29,534 nucleotides of DNA, from assembly GCA_016703325.1 (NCBI GenBank), contig JADJCH010000042.1:1-29534 (forward strand). The letters run 5' to 3'. Under the pieces are notes generated by a model. It saw nothing but the letters and a program-made list of their open reading frames with translations. It had not been told where the DNA came from and ran no database searches. Below, one piece after another: positions 14,915 through 21,739 of this stretch. A program made the translations under genes and the position numbers. The DNA comes from Burkholderiales bacterium (GTDB lineage: Bacteria; Pseudomonadota; Gammaproteobacteria; Burkholderiales; Burkholderiaceae_C). Within the stretch, counting starts at the first letter, position 1, and the number at the start of each line of letters is the position of its first letter.

Positions 14915-14951
14915 CAGCAGGCCGTCGTGCGAGGAGGGGTGGCGGTCCGGG

Positions 14952-15950
14952 TCAGCGCAGCCGGGTCTTCTTGACCTGCGGCGGCACCACGCGGTGGTCG
15001 GCGGTGGCGTTGAGCTTGACGCGCCGCGGCGTGGCGCTTTTGCTCAGCGAGGCCAGCGCCACGAACCAGGCCTTGGGCATGTCGGTGGGCAGGCCGATCG
15101 GGATGCCCGCCAGCTTGGGTGTGGCGTGGAAGGGGTGGCCGGGGTCCTGGAAGCCCGGCTCGGTGCAGCTGATGCAGGCGTAGCCGCCGCGGGTGCAGCT
15201 GCCTTCGCCATTCCACAGCCGGGTGTTGCAGTCGGCATGCGCCTGGGTGCCCTTGCAGCCCAGGTGCTCCATCATGCAGCCCAGGTCGCTGGGCTTCTCC
15301 GCGCTGGCCTTGAACTCGTAGTACTCGTTGCGGGTGCAGCCGTGGTGCACCAGCTGGTCGGCGTAGAAGCGCGGGCGGTGGAAGCTGTCCAGCTCCGCCT
15401 CGCCGAGCAGGCCGGCGTCCAGCGCCATCAGGGTGTCGATCACCCAGCCCGGGTGGGTGGGGCAGCCGGCGATGTTGATCACCGGCAGCCCGCCCGCGCC
15501 GCGCCAGCCGGCGCCCAGCAGGCCGCCGGGACGGTCGTCCTCGAACTGCAGGCCGCAGGCCTCGGTGGGGTTGGGGCCGGTGGCGGTGATGCCACCCCAG
15601 GCGGCGCAGCTGCCCACCGCTGCGACGTGCCGGGCCACGTCGGCCAGACGGCGCACCCAGTCGATCATCGGCTCGCCGGTGCCGGCCAGGCGGTGAAAGC
15701 GCCCCGTGCCCTGCGGGCCGCGCAGCAGCGCGCCTTCGATGCACAGCAGGTCCAGGCCGACGTGTCCGGTGAGGCAGTCGTGCAGCACCTGGGTGAGCTC
15801 CTCGCCGCTTTCCAGGCTCAGGCTGGGGTGCCAGAGCAGGTTGACCCCCGCGCGGCGCAGCAGCCCGGCGAAGTCCGGCGTGTCCGCACACAGCAGCGAC
15901 ATGCTGCAGCCGCCGCAGCCGCCCGATTGAAGCCAAAGCACGTTCAGCAT
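14952..15950 (-). CDS. hoxB: HoxB, small subunit of regulatory [NiFe] hydrogenase
   Basis: The 332-residue iron-sulfur subunit carries the electron pathway of the H2 sensor. Likely ligands of the proximal cluster are C12 and C15 (SGGCGGCS), C115 (VGSCAAWGG) and C163 (NIAGCPTHPGW). Further cluster ligands are expected among H202/H203, C205, C225, C232, C241, C252, C259 and C262. There is no twin-arginine signal peptide, unlike membrane-bound uptake hydrogenases, so it stays in the cytoplasm as expected for HoxB/HupU. The ATG at 15950 opens directly on MLNVLWLQSGGCGGC, which fits the family; longer upstream frames lack similarity. hoxA lies upstream on the same strand after a 130-base gap. hoxC, its obligatory partner, is about 11 kb downstream. 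Confidence 0.95.
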   Translation of the reverse strand: MLNVLWLQSGGCGGCSMSLLCADTPDFAGLLRRAGVNLLWHPSLSLESGEELTQVLHDCLTGHVGLDLLCIEGALLRGPQGTGRFHRLAGTGEPMIDWVRRLADVARHVAAVGSCAAWGGITATGPNPTEACGLQFEDDRPGGLLGAGWRGAGGLPVINIAGCPTHPGWVIDTLMALDAGLLGEAELDSFHRPRFYADQLVHHGCTRNEYYEFKASAEKPSDLGCMMEHLGCKGTQAHADCNTRLWNGEGSCTRGGYACISCTEPGFQDPGHPFHATPKLAGIPIGLPTDMPKAWFVALASLSKSATPRRVKLNATADHRVVPPQVKKTRLR

Positions 15951-16002
15951 CTGAGCACTCCTCCTGGAACAGACGGCTTGACGAGGGCGACCTGCCGTGC
16001 AG

Positions 16003-16080
16003 CCGCCGCGGAACCGGCTTGGCCGGTCCGCTGGGGGCGCCCCCTGGAGGGGGAGGCGCCGAAGGCGCTTCGGGGGTGGG
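16003..16080. repeat. REP-like palindromic element between hoxA and hoxB
   Basis: Two adjoining hairpins fill most of the 130-base hoxA-hoxB gap. The first is GCGCCCCCT-GG-AGGGGGAGGCGC with one bulged base; the second is GGCGCC-GA-AGGCGC. The arrangement resembles dispersed intergenic palindromes I know from genomes of Burkholderiales. I see no second copy in this window. It could weaken read-through from hoxA into hoxB. Confidence 0.5.
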
Positions 16081-17568
16081 TCATTTCTCCAGGCCGAAAC
16101 GCTGGAGCTTGGCGCGCAGGCCGACACGCGACAGCCCCAGCTCCTTGGCCGCATGGGTCTTGTTCCAGCGCAGGCGCAGCAGGGTCTCGCGCAGCACCAT
16201 GGCTTCGATGGCGTCCAGGCGCTCCTGCAGCGTGCCGCTCTGCGGCAGCGCGGCAGCGCCGGCGTCTCCTGCGGCGGCGGCGTGGTGGCGGCCGGTCTGG
16301 CCCTGCAGCACTGAGGTGGAGAAGGCCTCGGCCGGCAGGCTGTTGCCTTCGCTCAGCGCCACGGCCCGGGCGATCTCGTTGCGCAGCTCGCGGATGTTGC
16401 CCGGCCAGGGGTAGCCCATCAGCACCGCCAGCGTGCCGTCGGCATAACGCATGCCGGGCCGGCCGAGTTCCTGGCCCACCTCGTCGAGCAGGCGGCGCGC
16501 GATCGGGGCAATGTCCCCGGCGCGCTCGCGCAGCGGCGGCATCTGCAGGGTGATGCCGGCCAGGCGGTAGTACAGGTCCTCGCGGAAGCGCCCGGCCGCC
16601 ACGTCCTCGGCCAGCCTGCGGTGGGTGGCGGCCACCACCCGCACGTCCACCGGCACGGCGCGGGTCGAACCCACCGGGCGCAGCTCGCCCTCCTGCAACA
16701 CGCGCAGCAGCTTGACCTGGAAGGCCGGCGAGGTCTCGCCGATCTCGTCGAGGAAGACGGTGCCTCCGTGCGCGCGCTGGAACAGGCCCACATGGTCCTC
16801 GTAGGCGCCGGTGAAGGCGCCGCGCTTGTGGCCGAAGAGTTCGCTTTCCAGCAGCGTGTCGGGAATCGCTGCGCAGTTCTCCAGCACGAAGGGACCGGCC
16901 GCACGCGGACTGGCGTAGTGGATGGCGCGCGCCAGCAGCTCCTTGCCGGTGCCGGACTCGCCCAGGATCAGCACCGACAGGTCGTAGCGCGCCACCCGCG
17001 CGGCCATCTCGCACAGTGCGTCCAGCGGGCTGCCGGGGGCACGTTCGATGCGGTCGAAGTCGAAGGTGGCGCGCGCCTGCGCCAGCCGGTCGGCGCGGCG
17101 GTGGCGCAGCACCGAGGTGCCCGCGCGCAGGTCCAGCTCCAGCCGGCTCAGGCCCTGCTGCAGCGTGCGTGCCTCCGCTGCGTTGCGCACCGTCTGCAGC
17201 AGGTGGTCCGGCACCCAGGGCTTGAGAACGTACTGGTAGATGCCGGCCTCGTTGACCCCGGCAATGATGTCCTCGCTGTCGGTGTAGCCGGAGATGATGA
17301 TGCGCACTGCCTCCGGCCAGCGCTCGCGCACCTCGCGCAGGAACTCCACCCCCGACAGCCCCGGCATGCGCTGGTCGCAGAGGATGACGGCCACCTCCTC
17401 GCGCTCCATCAGCACACGTGCCTCGTCGGCCGAGCCGGCGGTGAGGATGCGGAATTCCTCGTCCAGCGTGCGGCGGATGGCGTCCTGCGAGCGCACCTCG
17501 TCGTCCACCACCAGCACCAGAGGCAGATCGGCGCTCGCGGGGTCGTTGTCGGGTCGGTCGGTGTGCAT
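16081..17568 (-). CDS. hoxA: HoxA, NtrC-type sigma-54 activator of hydrogenase genes
   Basis: The 495-residue regulator has three parts. The receiver domain contains D22/D23, phosphorylation site D65 (VILCDQRMPG) and K116 (VLKPW). The AAA+ domain shows Walker A GESGTGKE at 203-210, the sigma-54 contact loop GAFTGA at 250-255 and Walker B GGTVFLDEIGE. The C-terminal Fis-type helix-turn-helix reads KTHAAKELGLSRVGLRAKL. In known H2-sensing systems HoxA activates hydrogenase promoters, and phosphorylation by HoxJ switches this off when H2 is absent. Position beside hoxB supports HoxA over other NtrC relatives. The ATG at 17568 is chosen because the receiver begins soon after. The gene diverges from the kinase gene at 17883. 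Confidence 0.92.
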   Translation of the reverse strand: MHTDRPDNDPASADLPLVLVVDDEVRSQDAIRRTLDEEFRILTAGSADEARVLMEREEVAVILCDQRMPGLSGVEFLREVRERWPEAVRIIISGYTDSEDIIAGVNEAGIYQYVLKPWVPDHLLQTVRNAAEARTLQQGLSRLELDLRAGTSVLRHRRADRLAQARATFDFDRIERAPGSPLDALCEMAARVARYDLSVLILGESGTGKELLARAIHYASPRAAGPFVLENCAAIPDTLLESELFGHKRGAFTGAYEDHVGLFQRAHGGTVFLDEIGETSPAFQVKLLRVLQEGELRPVGSTRAVPVDVRVVAATHRRLAEDVAAGRFREDLYYRLAGITLQMPPLRERAGDIAPIARRLLDEVGQELGRPGMRYADGTLAVLMGYPWPGNIRELRNEIARAVALSEGNSLPAEAFSTSVLQGQTGRHHAAAAGDAGAAALPQSGTLQERLDAIEAMVLRETLLRLRWNKTHAAKELGLSRVGLRAKLQRFGLEK

Positions 17569-17882
17569 GGCAGGTGGAACGCGCAGGCGCGAGGAGGAGC
17601 GAGGAGGTCCGGGAAGCTGCGCGGTGGAGCCGATTGTGCCCGCCCGTGCGGCCACTGCGCGGCATGGGCTTCGGGTGGCTGCGGTGGCGCCGCATGCGCC
17701 GATCACACCCGGAAGGTCGGCTCTTTTTCGGGTTCGATCCCGATGCCGTCCCGCCTATCGTGCCAAACGCGACGTCCCGACCGTCTTCGCCGCTCAAGGC
17801 GCTGCTGCGTTGTGCCGATGAAACTCCGGGCCGCGTCGCCCGAAGCTGCTTCACAGACTCAGTACCACCACCGAACCACGAC
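17569..17882. other. 314-base divergent intergenic region
   Basis: This gap separates hoxA (minus) from the kinase operon (plus) and must carry both promoters. I see no convincing -35/-10 pair, sigma-54 element, riboswitch or complete RNA gene. A short inverted sequence, TCGGG-loop-CCCGA at 17728-17743, preceded by TTTTT, is the only clear structure. Frames run through the region on both strands but look non-coding. Confidence 0.4.
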
Positions 17883-19748
17883 ATGAAGAGCAACCGGCTG
17901 GGCTTGTTGATCATCGCCGCCACGCTGGCGGTGATAGGGCTCATCGTTGCGGCCGTGCAGGGCTACCTGGCGGACCGGCACGAGCGGCAGATCCGTGCCC
18001 AGGGAGTGAGCCTGTCCCACTCGCTGGCACTGCTGCCCTTCGAGCAGCTGGCCCCAGGCGAGGGCCAGCGGAGCGTGCTCCACACCGCCGTGGGCGCGCA
18101 GCGCAGCGAGGGTTTTGCCTATGCGCTGCTGGTGTCTCCGTCGGGGCAACCGCTGGTCGAGTTCACATTGCCCGGCACGACGCTGCCGGTGGCTGCGCTG
18201 CCGATTGAGCCTTCCGGCTGGTTTGGCGAGCGGACGCTGCGCTTGTCGGACTCGGGACAGCGGGTCATGGAGTTCCTCGGCCCGGTGATGCGGCAGGGCA
18301 ATCTGGCCGGCTTCGTGCGGCTGGGCTACTTTGCCGATCCGCCCTGGGGTGGAGTTGAACAGCTTTCCTTTGCCGGCCTGCTGGCGCTGCCGATCTTTCT
18401 GCTCGCGCCCTTCTTCTACCTGCTGATGCGCCGCGAGATCCGTCCGCTGGCGCGACTGGCCGACCAGCTCGCGCAGGCCGATGCGTCCGCGTTGCCGGCC
18501 CAGGCTGCCAGGGCGACCGGCACCGCGATGCCGGGAACCGACCCGCTGGGCGAGTTCGTCGAACGGTTTGGCCGCTTCCTGAGCGTCACCGAGGCGCGCA
18601 TGCGCGATCTGGAGACGCAGCGGCTGGATGCGCTGGCATCGAGCCGCCTGATCGCCTACGACAAGGGCAAGGTCGAGGTGGCGTTGCAGTCGCTGCCCGA
18701 TGGCATCCTGGTGCTGGACGACGCCGGCCTGCCGGTATTCGCCAACGCCAGCATGGAGGGACTGGTAGGCCTGCCGCCCGAGCAGATCGTCGGCCAGCCG
18801 CCCAAGCAGTGGTGCAAGGTGCCGGCGCTGCTGGCTTTCCTGCTGCGCCAGCGCATGCAGTCCGGTGAGGTGGCGCTGAGGGCGATGCAGGCCGACATCG
18901 TGCTGGCCGGTGCACCGCCGCGGTTCCTCAGCCTGAGTGCCCAGCCGCTGCCCACGCCGCAGGACCGCCGCAGCGTCTTCGGCACCCTGGTCGTGATCCG
19001 CGACAGCACCCAGGAGCAGCTCGCGCGCACCGCGGGTGCCGACTTCGTGATGCAGGTTTCGCATGAGTTGAAGACGCCTCTGGCCAGCATCGTGGCCTAC
19101 GCCGAACTGCTGATGGGCGACGACGGCCAGGACGCCGGCCTGCGCGTCGAGGCGGTCAACGTCATCCACGACGAGGCGCAGCGCATGGCCGGGTTGATCA
19201 ACAACCTGCTGAACATCGCCAAGATCGATTCCGGCACCACCGCCCTCAAGCGCCAGCGCGTCCACCTGCACGACCTGCTGGTGGACGCCTTCGAGTCACA
19301 GCGCCAGGGCGCGGTGGGCCAGGGGCTGGACTTCCGCATCGACGTGCCGCCCAACCTGGGCGCCGCTGCGCTGGACAAGGACCTTTTCCGCATCGCGCTG
19401 AACAACCTGCTCAGCAATGCGATCAAGTACAACCGGCCAGGCGGCTTCATCGCGCTCAGCGCCGAGGAAGAAGGTGACCAGATGCTGGTCATCCGCATCC
19501 GCGACGGCGGCATCGGAATTCCCCCTGACCAGGTCGAGCGCATCTTTGACAAGTACTACCGTGTTGCCGACAGCCGGCCCGGCGCTGCGGCGCGCAGGGG
19601 CCATGGCCTGGGCCTGCACCTGGTGCGCCAGATTGTCGATCTGCACCAGGGCAGCATCAGCGTTGACAGCAAGCCTGGCCAGGGCAGCGAGTTCTGCATC
19701 CGCGTGCGCAAGCTCTCTGCGGTCTATGAGGAGGCCATGGCGGCATGA
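17883..19748 (+). CDS. membrane sensor histidine kinase (HAMP-PAS-HisKA-HATPase)
   Basis: The 621-residue kinase has a first membrane helix (LGLLIIAATLAVIGLIVAAV), a periplasmic domain of about 140 residues and a second helix (FAGLLALPIFLLAPFFYLLM). A HAMP-like linker and a PAS domain follow (ALQSLPDGILVLDDAGLPVF), then the phosphoacceptor H394 in VSHELKTPLASIVAY. The ATPase domain has NNLLSNAIKYNRPGG, RDGGIGIPPDQVERIFDKYY and RRGHGLGLHLVRQIVDLHQG. It is a standard intact kinase. Its stop overlaps the next gene, a stand-alone receiver, by four bases, and an HD-GYP gene follows. The likely role is an external signal controlling c-di-GMP turnover and the filament system downstream; the ligand is unknown. 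Confidence 0.92.
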   Translation: MKSNRLGLLIIAATLAVIGLIVAAVQGYLADRHERQIRAQGVSLSHSLALLPFEQLAPGEGQRSVLHTAVGAQRSEGFAYALLVSPSGQPLVEFTLPGTTLPVAALPIEPSGWFGERTLRLSDSGQRVMEFLGPVMRQGNLAGFVRLGYFADPPWGGVEQLSFAGLLALPIFLLAPFFYLLMRREIRPLARLADQLAQADASALPAQAARATGTAMPGTDPLGEFVERFGRFLSVTEARMRDLETQRLDALASSRLIAYDKGKVEVALQSLPDGILVLDDAGLPVFANASMEGLVGLPPEQIVGQPPKQWCKVPALLAFLLRQRMQSGEVALRAMQADIVLAGAPPRFLSLSAQPLPTPQDRRSVFGTLVVIRDSTQEQLARTAGADFVMQVSHELKTPLASIVAYAELLMGDDGQDAGLRVEAVNVIHDEAQRMAGLINNLLNIAKIDSGTTALKRQRVHLHDLLVDAFESQRQGAVGQGLDFRIDVPPNLGAAALDKDLFRIALNNLLSNAIKYNRPGGFIALSAEEEGDQMLVIRIRDGGIGIPPDQVERIFDKYYRVADSRPGAAARRGHGLGLHLVRQIVDLHQGSISVDSKPGQGSEFCIRVRKLSAVYEEAMAA

Positions 19749-20149
19749 GATCTGGCAAGAAGGTCCTGATCGTCGATGACGAGCCCAACGTGGTGCGGGT
19801 GCTCAAGCTCATGCTGGAGCGTGCCGGCCACAAGGTGCGCACCGCTGCCGACGGCCTGCAGGGCCTGGAGCTGCTGCGAGCCGAGCTGCCGGACGTGCTG
19901 ATCACAGACATCCAGATGCCGCGCATGGACGGGCGCGAGTTGGTGCGCAGCGTGCATGCCGAGATGCCGCAGCGCGGCTTCGACATCTACGTGATGACCT
20001 CGATGACCGAGCGCGAGGAGCGCGAGTGGGTGCGCCAGGTCCCTCGCGTGGCCTTCCTGGAAAAGCCGGTCAGCCCGCGCCAACTGGTTGCGAGCCTGGC
20101 CAGGACGCTGGACGACGCGAGCGAAGGAGCCGGCCATGGGCGCGCCTGA
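19745..20149 (+). CDS. stand-alone receiver (CheY-like) response regulator
   Basis: The 134-residue protein consists of one receiver domain. Key residues are D11/D12 (VLIVDDEPN), phosphorylation site D55 (VLITDIQMPRMDG), Ser/Thr in VMTSMT and K107 (FLEKPVSP). No output domain follows, so it must act by binding a partner. The best candidates are the HD-GYP protein encoded next, whose start lies inside this gene's last 14 bases, or the pilus ATPase. ATGA overlap with the kinase gene indicates coupled translation. Confidence 0.92.
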   Translation: MRSGKKVLIVDDEPNVVRVLKLMLERAGHKVRTAADGLQGLELLRAELPDVLITDIQMPRMDGRELVRSVHAEMPQRGFDIYVMTSMTEREEREWVRQVPRVAFLEKPVSPRQLVASLARTLDDASEGAGHGRA

Positions 20150-21689
20150 TCTGAACGAGGTCGATTTCGACCGCATCCACCGCTGGCTGCAGCGTGCCTG
20201 CGGTGCCGGCACGCCGCTGCTGCTCTGTGACGCTCAGGGTGGCCTGCTGCAGCAGGGCAGCTCGGCAGCGGACGCCCGCTTGGCCGAGCAGCTGGCCGCG
20301 CAGGTCGAGGCCGGTTTTGCCTGGCCCTTCGAGGGCGGCGGCCTGGCTGCACGCGCGCTCGGCGAGGCCGGCACGCTGCTGTACCGCCCGGTGGAGAGTG
20401 CAACCCAACGCATCGGCTGGTTGGCCACCGCCGTCGATTCCGGTGATCCCGGCACCACCGCGGTGGACGCGCTGGCCGAGGCGATGGAGGACCTGGCCGT
20501 GTCGCTGGGCGAACAGGCCCGCCTGCGCAGCGAGCTCGACGGCATGACCGAGGAGCTGGCCGAGCGCTACGAAGAGCTGCACATGGTCTACGGCGTGGAC
20601 GACCATGTGCGCCACCACGGCCATGACAAGCGCGCCTTCGAGCTGCTGCTGCGCGACTGCGCGCGTCAGCTGGAAATCGACGTGGTGGCCTACGTCAAGC
20701 CCGACAGCGGCGAGTGCCTCTGGGCCACCCAGCTCAGCCGGCCGATCCACAACCTCGATCTGGTGCTGGTGGAAATGCGTGGCGACCTGTTCCGCTTCGT
20801 GCAGGCCACGCGCGAGTCGCTGGTGCTCAATGCACCGGACGATGCCCGGCGCGCCTACGTCTTCACCGACATGCCCTACCGCGTGCTGGCCTGCCCGGTC
20901 AACAACGGCCAGCGTGTAGACAGCATGCTGGTGCTGCTCAACCACGCGCACAAGCCCGACTTCACAAACGGTGACCGTCGCCTGGCCGAGATCCTGGCCA
21001 GCCAGCTGTCCAACCTGCTGCACACCAGCACGCTGGTGGCGCGGCTGTCGAGCTTCACCGAGCAGATGGCCGCGGCGCTGGTTGAGGCCGTGGAAGCCAA
21101 GGATCCCTACACCCGCGGCCACAGCGAGCGGGTGCACCACCTGTCAATGGAAATCGGCCGTGCGGTCGGCCTGGACGAGCGCGAGCTGGAGCACCTGTTC
21201 TGGGGCTCGCTGCTGCACGACGTGGGCAAGATCGGCATCCCCGACGCCGTGCTGTGCAAGCCCGGGCGGCTCACGCGCGACGAGTACGCCTTCATCATGG
21301 TGCACCCCGAGCGCAGTTACGAGATCCTGCGCCACATCGAGTACCTCAAGGACGCTGTACCGGGCGCGCGTCACCACCAGGAGAAGTGGGATGGCACGGG
21401 CTACCCGCACGGCCTGAAGGGCGAGCGCATTCCGCTGCACGCCCGCATCATCGCGGTGGCCGACACCTACGACTCCATCACCAGTTCGCGTGCCTACCGC
21501 GCCGGGCGCAGCCACGAGGAGGCGATGCGCGAGATCGAGCGTGTCTCGGGCAGCCAGCTTGACCCGGCCATCGTCGCCGTCTTCCGCACGCTTTGCGCTG
21601 CCGAGCCGCAGTGGCTGCAGCGCTTCCGCATCCGCCGCGAAGGGGTGGCCGACAGCCTGGGGCAGGTGTCCGGCAGCCTTCAGGGTTGA
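20136..21689 (+). CDS. GAF-HD-GYP protein, probable c-di-GMP phosphodiesterase
   Basis: The 517-residue cytoplasmic protein has an N-terminal domain of about 150 residues of unclear type, a coiled linker (SELDGMTEELAERYEEL), a GAF-like domain (about 165-325) and a C-terminal HD-GYP domain. The catalytic set is intact: H361/D362 in LLHDVGKIGIPD, H413/H414 in HHQEKWDGTGYP with G422-Y423-P424, and the family segment RIIAVADTYDSITSSRAYR. HD-GYP enzymes hydrolyse c-di-GMP. AAGGAG lies 6 bases before the ATG at 20136. The receiver gene just before it and the MshEN-type ATPase gene just after suggest that it tunes c-di-GMP for filament assembly. Confidence 0.9.
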   Translation: MGAPDLNEVDFDRIHRWLQRACGAGTPLLLCDAQGGLLQQGSSAADARLAEQLAAQVEAGFAWPFEGGGLAARALGEAGTLLYRPVESATQRIGWLATAVDSGDPGTTAVDALAEAMEDLAVSLGEQARLRSELDGMTEELAERYEELHMVYGVDDHVRHHGHDKRAFELLLRDCARQLEIDVVAYVKPDSGECLWATQLSRPIHNLDLVLVEMRGDLFRFVQATRESLVLNAPDDARRAYVFTDMPYRVLACPVNNGQRVDSMLVLLNHAHKPDFTNGDRRLAEILASQLSNLLHTSTLVARLSSFTEQMAAALVEAVEAKDPYTRGHSERVHHLSMEIGRAVGLDERELEHLFWGSLLHDVGKIGIPDAVLCKPGRLTRDEYAFIMVHPERSYEILRHIEYLKDAVPGARHHQEKWDGTGYPHGLKGERIPLHARIIAVADTYDSITSSRAYRAGRSHEEAMREIERVSGSQLDPAIVAVFRTLCAAEPQWLQRFRIRREGVADSLGQVSGSLQG

Positions 21690-21706
21690 CCGCCGCGGCT
21701 GACCAC

Positions 21707-21739
21707 GATGGATGACCGAGGTGGATGACCGAGATGGAT
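21707..21739 (+). repeat. 13-base tandem repeat over the GspE start region
   Basis: The unit ATGGATGACCGAG is followed by GTGGATGACCGAG and the partial copy ATGGATGA. The repeat places ATG codons at 21708, 21712, 21725, 21734 and 21738. Only 21725 and 21734 are in frame with the ATPase. The repeat makes the exact start ambiguous. Confidence 0.6.

Noticed and set aside
17728..17743. TCGGGTTCGATCCCGA looks like a tRNA T-arm, so a tRNA or an att site was considered.
   Set aside because: With the normal seven-base loop the stem has a mismatch after two pairs. No anticodon arm, acceptor stem or CCA end is visible around it.
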